Source of the DNA: Physella acuta
Taxonomy: Eukaryota > Mollusca > Gastropoda > Physidae
DNA: 64,000 nt
NCBI RefSeq assembly: GCF_028476545.1
Contig: NW_026731675.1
Coordinates: forward strand, 62,001-126,000
Reading direction: 5' to 3'
The position numbers and the translations under genes were made by a program. Shown piece after piece: positions 25,336-37,233 of this stretch. How positions within the stretch are numbered: position 1 is the first letter of the stretch; every line of letters begins with the position of its first letter. Under the pieces are notes generated by a model. The model had not been told where the DNA came from, made no database searches, and saw only the letters and a program-made list of their open reading frames with translations.

Positions 25336-25889
25336 TGACATCACATTGTCGTTTCACATTGTCATATCACATTAACTTGTTGTGTCAGTAATTTGTCCTG
25401 ATTGTGTAGCGTTCCTATGAAAAATATATAGGAGTTTAACAGTGAATGTTATATATTGTATAAAATATCATAGGACAATTTGTGGCGAAATATTGCGATG
25501 AGCTATTTGCACCAAGTCACATCATTAATTAAGCAGTTTAAAAAATTACAGAGAGTCGCTAATTTCTTAACCTGTCAATTAACAATTAGAAACTTGCGTA
25601 ACTGTTTTGTTAAAAGAAATTCCTTTTGTGTCTGAATCTTTCTTTATCTAACGCTGAACGGTTTTCAATTTGAAGTACGTCAATTATTATTTTTTTAAGT
25701 CTATTGTTTTGTTTTTTCCATAAGCCAGCTTTCAGTTCAAGTTGTCTGGCGAGAACTGGAGATGACTTATAAAGAACCCAGAATTGAATTGTACCCTGGG
25801 GAAGTGACGTCACAGTCTGGCTGCGCATGTCTTCATCGTGGCTTGTTGTGTAGTAGAAGTTGATTGGGTTGGTCTGTTAGGAGGCTCGC
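25336..25889. other. Intergenic, no gene seen
   Basis: AT-rich sequence with TGACGTCA at 25805-25812 and no supported gene. Confidence 0.45.
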
Positions 25890-26355
25890 AGCCACTGCCT
25901 CCACATCCTGTGACGAAGAACGCGAGATGTACAATTTCACCTTCCTCCACATCCTGTGACGAAGAACGCGAGATGTACAATTTCACCTGCCTCAACACCC
26001 TGTGACGAAGAACGCGAGATGTACAATTTCACCTTCCTCCACATCATGTAACGAGGAACGCGAGATGTACAATTTCACCTTCCTCCACATCCTGTGACGA
26101 AGAACGCGAGATGTACAATTTCACCTGCCTCAACACCCTGTGACGAAGAACGCGAGATGTACAATTTCATCTTCCTCCACATCATGTAACGAAGGACGCG
26201 AGATGTACAATTTCACCTGCCTCAACATCCTGTGACGAAGAACGCGTGATGTACAATTTCATCTTCCTCCACATCATGTGACGAAGAACGCGAGATGTAC
26301 AATTTCACCTGCCTCCACATCCTGTAATTAAGAACGCGTGCTGTACAATTTCACA
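25890..26355. repeat. Minisatellite, 46-bp unit
   Basis: About ten units with the core GTGACGAAGAACGCGAGATG followed by TACAATTTCACCT and a CCTCMACAYCCT linker. Units with CATCATGTAACG alternate with CACCCTGTGACG, pointing to two- or three-unit higher-order copies. Confidence 0.93.
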
Positions 26356-26828
26356 GCTATCTACTACAAGTCAACGTTCTTATCTACCTAACTGACCCCC
26401 TACCCTTCCTCACACATTCTTTACCCCATATTCCAAATAAGACTTAAGTTGTAATTTACATCCTTTCTGTGATAACAAGTTACCCCTCCCACACACACAC
26501 ACACATTTATAGACACCCACACACCCACTCACTTGACAGATTTATCTTTCTTTATCTTATTTGTGACGTCACTCTTCCCCTCTGGTTTCGAACTCTTAAA
26601 TTCTTCTTAAAAAAACGAAAACGTTTCGTCAGTAAGTAAAACATAGTGTACATTTCACTACATGTTTTAACTGACAGGTTTTCTTTCGAACTTTTAAATT
26701 AGTAATAAGTAGAGAATACTGTACCTATCAAGAGATTTAATTAAGCGCTTAGTAGACTAATTATCTCCGATGAAGTTTATTATGGTTAAGATTTTTTTTA
26801 TTCTCGCAAAGTTTTTTTTAGTTCCCAA
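26356..26828. other. Intergenic, no gene seen
   Basis: AT-rich sequence with a short CA repeat near 26491-26505. Confidence 0.45.
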
Positions 26829-27030
26829 TTATCATCACATCTTCCATTGTCTGAACATCATCACATCTTGTATGAACATCATTACATATTCCATTGTCTG
26901 AACATCATCACATCTTGTCTGAACATCATCACATCTTGTCTGAACATCATCACATCTTGTCTGAACATCATTACATATTCCATTGTCTGAACATCATCAC
27001 ATCTTGTCTGAACATCATCACATCTTGTCA
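26829..27030. repeat. Minisatellite, 21-bp unit
   Basis: Units TGAACATCATCACATCTTGTC, some with a CATATTCCATTGTC insertion; about nine copies. Confidence 0.9.
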
Positions 27031-27059
27031 GCCAAATATCTGAGCTGATTAGGTGTTAA

Positions 27060-27432
27060 TTCGGAGAACAGAAAGTGCATAATTCTGCTGACCTCTACTA
27101 AAGAACAAAAAGACCATAATTCTGCTGACCCCTACTGAAGAACAAAAAGACCATAATTCTGCTAACCTCTACTGAAGAACAAAAAGACCATAATTCTGCA
27201 AACCTCTACTGAAGAACAAAAAGACCATAATTCTGCTGACCTCTACTGAAGAACAAAAAGACCATAATTCTGCTGACCTCTACTGAAGAACAAAAAGACC
27301 ATAATTCCGCTAAACTCTACTAAAGAACAAAAAGACCATAATTCTGCTGACCTCTACTGAAGAACAAAAAGACCATAATTCTGCTGACCTCTACTGAAGA
27401 ACAAAAAGACCATAATTCTGCTGACCTCTGCT
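27060..27432. repeat. Minisatellite, about 37-bp unit
   Basis: About ten units of CTGACCTCTACTGAAGAAC followed by AAAAAGACCATAATTCTG, with few substitutions. It starts about 30 bp after the preceding 21-bp array. Confidence 0.93.
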
Positions 27433-27954
27433 CCATTTCTCTGCTGATGGCAATCTCCCCTCTCCTCCCCTTCTCCCATACATTTCAGTAAGTGCTAGAT
27501 CCTCGATGGGCCTCCCTCCAGAAAAAAAATATATGAAAGCCATCTGCATTGCAAAATCTGGCCAACCTTTTCATCTTGCGTCGTCTAGTTTCTTGCTCTA
27601 TGGGAGAATAATGGACGTCTCAAATAGCACCACGATTCTTGTGTCGTGAGCCCGCCTTGTACTTATTAAAACCTCGGCAGGGCGTATTCGAGTCTTTTCT
27701 TTAATAAAGTATCGCTTTCATAATTGCAAATTGGACCTAACCTTACCTGTTATCTTAACTATTCAGTGACTCTAGCATTAATCTTAATCTTACTAGATAA
27801 CATTAACCTTGGCTGTCACTCTAATCTAAATCCTGACCCTTACCTTGCGATACCTGCAAATACAATTCTCGATACGATACGGTACTGTTCAGTATGTCCA
27901 GTTCTCGTTTTTCTAACGACGCCAGTGTCCAACAGCCGCAAAAAGATGTTAGGT
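27433..27954. other. Intergenic, no gene seen
   Basis: A short open frame at 27724-27975 has no recognisable domain. Confidence 0.45.
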
Positions 27955-28645
27955 TTAACTAGTACACAGTGTTAAACTAGTACATATAGTTTTAACTAGT
28001 ACACATAGTGTTAAACTAGTACACATAGTTTTAAAGTGTTAGACTAGTACACATAACGTTACACTGGTACATATTGTGTTAAACTAGTACAAAGTGCGTT
28101 AAACAAGTACAATTAACGTTAAACTAGTAGACATAACGTTAAACTAGGACATATAATGTTAAACTAGTACACATAGTGTTAAACTAATACACACAACGTT
28201 AAACTAGTACACATAATGTTAAACTAGTACACATAATGTTAAACTAGTACATATAGCGTTAAACTAGTACACATAGTGTTAAACGTGTGCACATGGTGTT
28301 AAACTTGTACACATAGTGCTAAACTAATACACATAGTGCTAAACTAGTACACATACTTTTAAACTAGTACATATAGCGCTTAACTACAACAAAGTGTTAC
28401 ACTAGTACAAATTACGTTGAACTTGTACACATAGTGTTAAACTATGACACATAGTGTTAAACTAGTACACATAGTGTGAAACTAGCACACATACTTTTAA
28501 ACGAGTAGACATAACGTTATACTGGTACACATAGTGTTAAACTAGTACAAATAGTGTTAAATTAATACACATAATGTTAAACTAGTAGACTTAACGTTAA
28601 ACTAGTACACATAGTTTTAAACTAGTACACACAACGTTGAACTAG
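27955..28645. repeat. Minisatellite, 20-bp unit
   Basis: About 34 units of AAACTAGTACACATAGTGTT with variants at the last five bases (ACGTT, ATGTT, CTTTT). It is more diverged than the neighbouring 37- and 46-bp arrays. Confidence 0.93.
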
Positions 28646-29609
28646 TTTGCTGACACTTAGCTCTACCATTGTTTATACAATTTTTTTCAATAACTATCCC
28701 GTTCGTTATATCTCTCGCTTCATTAAAATCACATTCACCAAGCAAGTCAATTTTTGAATTATATTTCTCAGCCCCGCCCATTTCAAGTGAAAATCCCGCC
28801 CTAGCCTGTGGGTAGCACCACTATCAATAAACCATAGTAATCTCTCCATCTTTCTTATCGGTAGTCCCAGACAATCAGGACAGCTGTGTTGGTACCTTCT
28901 GACATTTAATCAAGTCGGTGTGTGCTTTACCGGCAATATTTCACACTAATGTTGTTTGTTAAAAAACTATCGATGTCTTCTATACCCCCCCCCCCCACAC
29001 ACACACACACACAAACACACCAGAAATTGTAACACTATTATTAATCTTCCGTCTTTCGTATTGAAATTGATCACAAAAACTCAATATTGGGAGGAAATGC
29101 GTTTATTATTTTATAGTTTTTTAGTTTTTTAGGTTTTTATTTTTTTAGTAAAAAGAAAAATAATTCTATAGACTAAAGAGGAGAGCGGCTTAGTGCTAAA
29201 AGGGAAATCACTCGCATTTTGCAGGTGAATGAAATCACAATTGGTTACTGAAAAGTTTAACATTGAGGTATTTTTAGACACAATGCTCTATTTAATGTAA
29301 TGTGAGGGAAACAACTGTTAACAATTCGTGGCTTAACAAATGGAATTGTTAATTCACATTTGTTTTTTTACAATGCGCTGATTTTGTTATGGGGTACTTT
29401 TGTGTTTCAATGAATATTTTCTTTCTAATTTAATTTTAATATTTAATTCAATATTAACTTGTCTTCAAGGTGTATTAGTACTTTGTTATCAAGTGATTGT
29501 CGAATTCTTACAATGGAATGGTTAATTAGCAACTAGTTAGTTGTTACAAAAAGATGCGGTACATTGGGGGAGGGGGGAGGATTACATTTATAAAGCAGAA
29601 TAGTTGCAT
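28646..29609. other. Intergenic, no gene seen
   Basis: AT-rich sequence with a C-run and CA-repeat at about 28985-29012. Confidence 0.5.
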
Positions 29610-30050
29610 TCTTAAAATGGATGGGTACATGATTCTTATAATGGATGGGTACATTCTTATAATGGATGGGTACATTCTTATAATGGATGGGTACATTCTT
29701 GCAATGGATGGGTACATTCTTATAATGGATGGGTACATTCGTATAATGGATGGGTACATTCCAATAATGGATGGGTACATTCTTATAATGGAATGGGTAC
29801 ATTCTTATAATGGATGGGTACATTCTTATAATGGATGGGTACATTCTTATAATGGATGGGTACATTCTTATAATGGGATGGGTACATTCTTATAATGGAT
29901 GGGTACATTCTTATAATGGGATGGGTACATTCTTACAATGGGATGGTTGTATTCTTATACCGTTACATTCTTACAATGGGATGGTTGTATTCTTACAATA
30001 ACAATGGGATGGTTACATTCTTACACCGTTACATTCTTACAATGGGATGC
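29610..30050. repeat. Minisatellite, 21-bp unit
   Basis: Units GATGGGTACATTCTTATAATG, nearly perfect to about 29900, then 22-bp and longer TTACAATGGGATGGTTGTAT forms. Because 21 is a multiple of three, Met-Asp-Gly-Tyr-Ile frames stay open on both strands; these are by-products. Confidence 0.93.
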
Positions 30051-32102
30051 CTACAATCAGTTATTGGAATTGAAACCACCTCTCTTTGTATTTATATTTC
30101 CCAGCACGAAGACCCAATAATATCTAACTTTGAGCCACTCAGTCGAAAAAAATGACTGACCATGCCAAAAATGATGATGGAACTGTACTCGATCAAAACT
30201 GTAATCCAATTTGTTTACTAAAACAGATTACATCCGGGACGAGAAAGTATAAAACTCGGACAAGCAAAGTCACGAAACTGTATTCAGAAGAGACTGGGGA
30301 GCAATCGTTTTTAATAAAAAAAATTCTATCCCAGTATCCCACGTGACAGCACATCAATGGTTCCGTTTTGTTTGTTTGAAATGGAGATGGTTGTGTTGTA
30401 GATTTTACAAAAAAAAATTTGTCTTGTTAAAATGGAACTTTTTTCGAACTAGATCAACTATAATGCTGCATTAGACTTCTCTGTTAGAAATCTGGAACTA
30501 ATTTAATTTATTTAAATTAAATTGAAAGAAATTTTGTTTCGTTGAAATAGTATCGCTGTGCGATAGAAATATGGTTTATTTATTTAATTATCTGAATGAA
30601 ACTCGTTAGTGTGAGGTTTAATCTGCTTCAGACTAGAATTGGTTGTCGTTCTTTACCCCTAGTATTTTATAAGGAGGGGAAATAATCAAAAGGGTAAGGA
30701 TGTAAGTGGTAAGGGGCTGTAAGCACGGTGCTTACAGATGAGAAGTAAACGGGTGTAATAGAAGTAAGCAAGATGTAAGGGGTGTAATCTCAGTAAAAGG
30801 GAAGTAACCGCGGAGTTATCGATGCAAAGGGAAGATAATACATGGTACCGGCCGATAGCACGGGCTAGGGGGAGTAACCAAGGGAAGTAGGGGAGCTAAA
30901 TCTCGTGCAAACAGTACTCAGCCTAGCCGCCACACCGACATACAAACATTTCAACTCCCAAACAAAAAAAGGCAGCGCCCATTGATCTGTGCATGCTGGG
31001 TGTGAGAGTATCGGATTTTTCTTAAGGCGATGTTCCCCAGTCCTGTGATGCCCACACTGCCGGCGGGCGTTGGGTTGAAGTGGTTGTTGCCGCTGGTGTA
31101 ATCAACACACAAGCATTTAGGTCGCCCTCTCTACTCGTGCACTTGTGCTCGGTGGTGCTTGGTCGCTTGGCGGCGTATTATTTCATAGACAAAAACAATG
31201 TAGGCTTAATCAACAGCTCATTGGCAAAAACTACGACTGAACATTTAGTCATTTTTGTGTTTCTGTTTAGCGCTTTATCAAAAGCATAGGAGGCCAAAAA
31301 TTTAAAACATTTTTTTCTATTGACTGCGAATGTCTACCAGTTCTAGATGAAAGTAATTTTTCTCTGTCATATTCTCTGTCGGTCTTTTCCTTTGTCGGTC
31401 TTTTTTGAAAATGTTTTTTTTTAATTATTTTTCTAAACTTTTGATGTACAAAAATTTACTGAAATTATATGGGATTAAGATTGCAGGACCTGACATTGGC
31501 TAAGATTAAATTGTCACCGAACAAATGCAGTTGGCTCAGGTCAAACCAACATTGACCTAACATGGCTAGACTGGCTACCTTTACTACAGAATTATTCCAT
31601 TATGTGGACATTTAATTAAATAAAACAAGTGTAAAATCAATTGTGTGAGCGGTCACACTAAGTACGTAGGGAAAAAGGAAATGACGTAGTTGGTGTTTGA
31701 AAGTGTTCATATCTGTATTAGAAGATCTAAGCCTACAAACTTAAAACGTTTGTATTAACTGAGTTTAACAAAGCACGCAAATATTGTTACTTTTCATATG
31801 TATTATGTGATGTGTTTTTCTTGAGAGATGAATAAAATGCCAGACTTTGTAGCAACATTTGAACCAGATATTGTAGCAACGGAAGGATTTCGTCATCACG
31901 CGCTACCACGCAGACGTCTGCACCACGTGACTCGGGTGAGCTCCTTGAGGCAGACGAGACGAGAAAGCAGAAGATCTGAATCACGTGTCTTGTTATGTCA
32001 TTTGGCATTGTGTGTCATCGTCCCAGTAAATGTCAGTTTACGGTATGTGTCGTTTCGTGAACACACTTGTTTAACTACTGTCAAGTTGGGGTTTTTTGGG
32101 AT
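30051..32102. other. Intergenic, no supported gene
   Basis: A 64-codon open frame at 30152-30346 starts at an ATG and has ordinary amino-acid composition but no recognisable domain. G/A-rich phrases of the AAGGGGTGTAA kind occur near 30660-30890. No exon structure could be supported. Confidence 0.4.
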
Positions 32103-32325
32103 GGCGTGGCCTAGCGATAGAGAGTTAAACTGCTAATCAGAAAGTCTCTAGTTCGAATCCGGGTTCAAATAAGTAGAACGTCCATGAGCCTACCCAGCTC
32201 TGAAGGGTACATAACTCACGTTAGGGAAAGCAAAGGCATGTTGGCTTCATATGCCGAGGTCTCTGAAACAGATGAACCCTATTTCAACTGCTCAAACGGG
32301 ATTAGCGTCTAAGCTTTAGATCTAC
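32103..32325 (+). mobile_element. tRNA-derived SINE, best-preserved copy
   Basis: The tRNA-like head carries box A (GTGGCCTAGCGATAGAG) and box B (AGTTCGAATCC). The body has GAGCCTACCCAGCTCTGAA, GGGTACATAACTCACGTTAG and TCATATGCCGAGGTC. The tail is AACAGATGAACCCTATTTC. Body and tail match the copies at 3245 (minus), 13235 and 42020. Confidence 0.8.
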
Positions 32326-33662
32326 ACTTAAATTGTTTTTAAACGCCAAAGAGTGTCTTTAAATCCGACACATTGTTCTATTTTGAGACAAGACACCTGC
32401 TATCGTTCGCTGCATGCAACCACGTGGTATCTTTCCAACATGGCGACCAGCCAGTGATAGCAGTAACTAATCTATACTCGCGGTGATATCTCTGTTTGTC
32501 CTTTAGTACTCACTGTCATCAAATATCACATCCCATATTCGTTCGCCACACAGGCGACGTCAGTTCTGTTTACTCATAAGGCCGCATTGTTTCCCTACTA
32601 GTCAAGGTTATTGATTTTCTAGATCGATATCAATCAAGATAAATCAAGAGGGAGTTGGGTGTGGGGCGGGGGGTGAGGCAGGGTCCAGTTAATTGTGCCG
32701 GCATGGAGAAGAGCAAATGACGAACCTCTCTGTTGGCTATTGTAAGAAGGACAATTACAGAAGCTGATTGGGTTTCATTGTGTTTGTCGCGGTGCTGTTT
32801 GCTTGTCGTATGTAGCACCGGGCAATGTTTTTTGTCATGTGCTCTGTGTGTTTGGTGCTATTGTCCGCCATGTTAATTGAGCGCACTGACTCCGGAATCC
32901 GCTTTCATCACCCGTGAAATGAAATAGACTAGCGGCGGATTCCGTGAAAAAGTTCAGCGGAAATGACGCGAACACCGCACCGTTAAGCCGTTGAGTGGTT
33001 GTTTTAATGAGGTGAAGTTTGGGTGGGGCAAAACATGAAAGAGAAACGCGACTTGGTGGTGGTGTTTGTTGGCACTGGTTCAGCGACGGTGGTAGTGTTT
33101 GTGTGTAAACAACCGTGTTGTCGCAGACCTAATTAACGCCAAGAGAAAATCACATTCCTAAACAACATGGACGGGGTGGGAGGGGGGGGGGGGCGGACAC
33201 TAAGAAGGGGTGTACTCGAAGGAAAAAGAATTAAGGTAAAATTTATTTTAATATCAGCAAATTTGGAAAATCATGCGTTCATTATCAGCAAAATGTGGAA
33301 AATGATGCGTTTTGACGAGGTTCTTTTATTGGATCGATTCGATAGGGCTTTTTTGTCGGGGCCCTTTTGTCATTGGTTGTTGTGACGATGCACGGTGGAA
33401 AAATGATGCGTTTATCATTAGCGTTACCTTATATAATGTTGAATGCGGTAAGGGGGAGGGGGTTGTTAAAAATGTCACTTTAGTGTGTCACTAATCTTGT
33501 AGGCTTAAGGTAAACTGGTCATCTAGAGAAGTGTCGATGCTGATACCATATGACTGTGTCATTTGCATACACTGTGTCAGGTTTGTCCAGCAGGATGGCC
33601 TTGAACTTTCACCCCGCGGATGGCAGATGTTGGAAGTGAGCTACGACCAACTAGCACTCGTG
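32326..33662. other. Intergenic, no gene seen
   Basis: Mixed-composition sequence with a G tract at 33180-33193. Repeated phrases around AAAATGATGCGTTT near 33270-33415 hint at a small degenerate duplication. Confidence 0.45.
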
Positions 33663-34372
<710 letters not shown>

Positions 34373-34657
34373 CACTCGTGATTACTCCACTTATCGCAAG
34401 CTATTTTTTAATTGATCGTCTCAGAAAAGTTAAAGATTAGAAAGCACATCGTACTATCCGCCTTTTTTTAATTATTATTTTAAATATTTTTATTGTTTAA
34501 ATATTTTGACATGTAAACATAAAACAGTGGTGCTTGAACTGGATTGCGATGAAAAAAAATGACATGATGGCAATGTAGAATCAATCAACCTTTTTAACAT
34601 TATTGACGGAGACATAGTGGTATAACACTACTAGCAGAAACAAGGCAACTCCTAGGC

Positions 34658-34779
34658 CAGGGGTCGGCAACCTTTTGAGACAGAAGAGCCAAAAGTTACA
34701 ATTACAATTTACAAAAGTGCCCAGCTTTCAAAGAGCCACTGACATTTTAATTTCAATATTATAATCTTTGATTAGGATT

Positions 34780-34873
<94 letters not shown>

Positions 34874-35998
34874 TTTGGAGAGTAAATGAGAATACTCCCG
34901 AGAAGATTTCTCCGAAAAAAAAATTTTGTTGGGTAGCACCCAGTAGGGTGCGATTTTCGTCAATACACGGTTTGGCTCCCAGAGTTCCAGAGCGGGTATG
35001 TTAGCACTTGACATCCTTTAATCGGGCTTCCTACATAGCGGATAAGGGGTACTACTATATTCAGCGGCAAAACTGCATCAGGCGCAGCCGCCGGCACCTC
35101 GTCGATTGCGCGACCCGAAGAGCGAGAAATGTGGCGCCTACGTTCGTTTAAAAAAAGGCTATTCACTAAGGACACGATGGTCAACAATAATCGTTGACTT
35201 AATCTAATCAGGAGAGCCCACCAGCGCGCCGGCATGGGGCGATTTGACGCCATGTTCATTTTCGATACAGTGGGTTGCTATTGTCGCTCACTAAATCGAA
35301 TTAGGCGCGTCCTCCGGCGTCTTTGCACTACGCGCCCGCGTTAGTTTTAAGGAGCACCCTACACTATTGATAATGCGGCACATTCGATGATTAAACCGAG
35401 CTAGGGTCTGTACGTGGTGCCCCTGCGATAGTGGAATCGTGTTCACAAGAGCGCCACTTTTCATCCCCGACACTTAAGCGGTGATTAACGGTGATACTTT
35501 GGTGAGTGATTAACGTATACTCAAGGCTTTCATACAACATGCCCCATTGCGTACTGGGCGGTAGTTTAGGTAAATCCGTGCCCTAATAAATATGATCAAA
35601 GCACAGGCATAGTTTACATTTAAATAACTCAGTTTTAGAAAACAAGGAAGTACATTGAAAAATGGAGTAACTAAATATTCTAATAGAATAGCGAGTGTTT
35701 ATTGCTTATATTTATTATTATATCGTTCATTACCGAGTGTAGCAGACTAATATTTTCATGAGTTTATAAATAAAATAATTATTAATATTTGTGCATGGAG
35801 CTGAAGACATCAAAAGAGCCGCATGCGGTTCTTTTGATATGAAGATGCGGCTCTCCAGCTCCTTGAACAAATACTAATAATCTTAATAAAAAATTAAAAT
35901 AATTGAAATAAAACAAATGTTAGCTGCTCTTTAAAACCTGGGAAATTTGGAAAATTGTAACTTTTGGCTCTTCCGCTTCAAAAGGTTGCCGACCACTG
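34658..35998. mobile_element. 1.34-kb non-autonomous hAT element carrying non-hAT cargo
   Basis: The left end is CAGGGGTCGGCAACCTTTT and the right end AAAAGGTTGCCGACCACTG. Perfect 8-bp target duplications TCCTAGGC lie at 34650-34657 and 35999-36006. An 80-bp TA array is at 34783-34863. Between about 34890 and 35580 the base composition is balanced, unlike the AT-rich ends. Two short minus-strand frames there resemble nothing I know. Near 35811-35870 an internal inverted copy of the GAGCCGCAT subterminal motif suggests a composite element. Confidence 0.88.
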
Positions 35999-36229
35999 TC
36001 CTAGGCCATTAGCAAAAATAGGTAGCTGCACATCAGTAATCATTTTTAACACGTTTTTCTTAACTCAGCTTCGCGTTTGTTTGTTTGTTTGGATGTTTGT
36101 TGTTAAAATTGACATCGAAAATTAGCCCACTTCTGATTGCTCTAGAGATCTGAAATTTGGCATGCAGGCTATTTTCGCCTAACAATTTCAGATGCAATCA
36201 TAAAAACTAGCAATTAGAGACCTAAATTA

Positions 36230-36443
36230 GCTTAATTAAATTACGCCCCAAGGACCATAAAATCGAGGACATGATGTCTAAACATACCGACAAGACTGGA
36301 GGCCTATTGACACATTTACTTCGGCCCCAATCGATGTGAGCGCGCTGGCCGTGATCGTATAGTGGTTAGTACTTCGCGTTGTGGCCGCGACAACCCAGGT
36401 TCGAATCCTGGTGACGGCATGTAGGCTTAATTAAATTACGCCC
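36230..36443. mobile_element. Insertion with 19-bp direct repeats carrying a tRNA-His gene
   Basis: The sequence GCTTAATTAAATTACGCCC occurs at 36230-36248 and again at 36425-36443. The host repeat reads smoothly if the 176 bp between them are removed, so those bases look like an insertion with a target duplication. The inserted part ends six bases after the tRNA gene. There is no poly(A), so ordinary SINE retroposition is not obvious. Confidence 0.6.
36348..36419 (+). tRNA. tRNA-His (GTG)
   Basis: The cloverleaf can be drawn by eye. The acceptor GCCGTGA pairs with TGACGGC with one G-G mismatch at pair 6-67. The D-arm region is TCGTATAGTGGTTAGTA. The anticodon stem TCGCG/CGCGA is perfect around loop TTGTGGC, with anticodon GTG at 36381-36383. 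The T stem CCAGG/CCTGG is perfect around TTCGAAT. The discriminator is A. It is very like animal tRNA-His. The missing G-1 is normal, since it is added after transcription. The acceptor mismatch and the insertion context leave open that it is a retrocopy or pseudogene. Confidence 0.85.
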
Positions 36444-36599
36444 TTTCTCTGTTTAAAGCGTATCGGTCGCTCAAGATTTTTAGTCCGTGTATTTATAAAC
36501 ACTTAGTCAAGTCATACTTAATCAAGTCATTAGATAAAGTAGAAAATAAACTATATAAAAAACTTTTTAAAAACCACGTTTTTCATGTGTAGCAACGGA

Positions 36600-37233
36600 C
36601 TAAAAAGGAGAAAATAAAATACTTAAAAAAAACTTTTTAAAAAACCACGTTTTTCTTGTGGGCTAAAAAGTAGAAAATAAATTTTTCTTCCGACACTAGG
36701 GGATCTACCAATGACTGCTCGTAGATTTTGTGCTTCCTCGAGCTGTGCAAGTTCTTGTGATGACTGTTCATACATTTGATGACAAAAAACGTGGGTCGGG
36801 CAGATGGGTCGGGAAATTTGATGGTGAACGTACCCACGTTTTTTGTCATCAAATGTATGAACAGTCATCACAAGAACCTGCACAGCTCGAGGAAGCACAA
36901 AATCTACGAGCAGTCATTGGTAGATCCCCTAGGGCAGGGGTCGGCAACCTTTTGAAGCGGAAGAGCCAAAAGTTACAATTTTCAAAATTTCCCTGGTTTT
37001 AAAGAGCCACTAACATTTTTTTATTTCAAATATTTTATTTTTTTATTAAGATTATTAGTATTTGTGCAAGGAGCTGGAGAGCCGCATCTTTATATCAAAA
37101 GAGCCGCATCTCGCGAGCCGCAGGTTGCCGACACCTGCCCTAGGGTCGAAAGAAAAATTTATTTTCTACTTTTTAGTCCACAAGAAAAACGTGGTTTTTT
37201 AAAAAGTTTTTTAAAGTATTTTATTGTATTTTA
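36600..37233. mobile_element. Foldback (long inverted repeat) element, split by a later hAT MITE
   Basis: The left arm (about 36600-36800) and the right arm (about 36829-36934 continuing at 37146-37233) are reverse complements over roughly 190 bp: AAAACCACGTTTTTC, GGGGATCTACCAATGACTGC, TTGTGCTTCCTCGAGCTGTG, CATACATTTGATGACAAAA. The central loop is only about 30 bp. The terminal AACCACGTTTTTC block is present a second time just outside the left arm (from about 36540). No transposase is visible. The element family is unknown to me. Confidence 0.8.
36935..37137. mobile_element. 203-bp hAT MITE nested in the foldback element
   Basis: The ends are CAGGGGTCGGCAACCTTTT and GGTTGCCGACACCTG, with perfect 8-bp target duplications CCCTAGGG at 36927-36934 and 37138-37145. 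Same family as 34658-35998 and 44707-45062. It interrupts the right arm of the foldback element, so it arrived later. Confidence 0.93.

Noticed and set aside
29533-30155. Met-Asp-Gly-Tyr-Ile and Met-Tyr-Pro-Ser-Ile frames.
   Set aside because: By-products of the 21-bp minisatellite on opposite strands.
36623-37002. Frames with THVFCHQMYEQSSQE in both arms of the foldback element.
   Set aside because: They occur in inverted copies of one repeat and have no support as a gene; they are noted only as a possible captured fragment.
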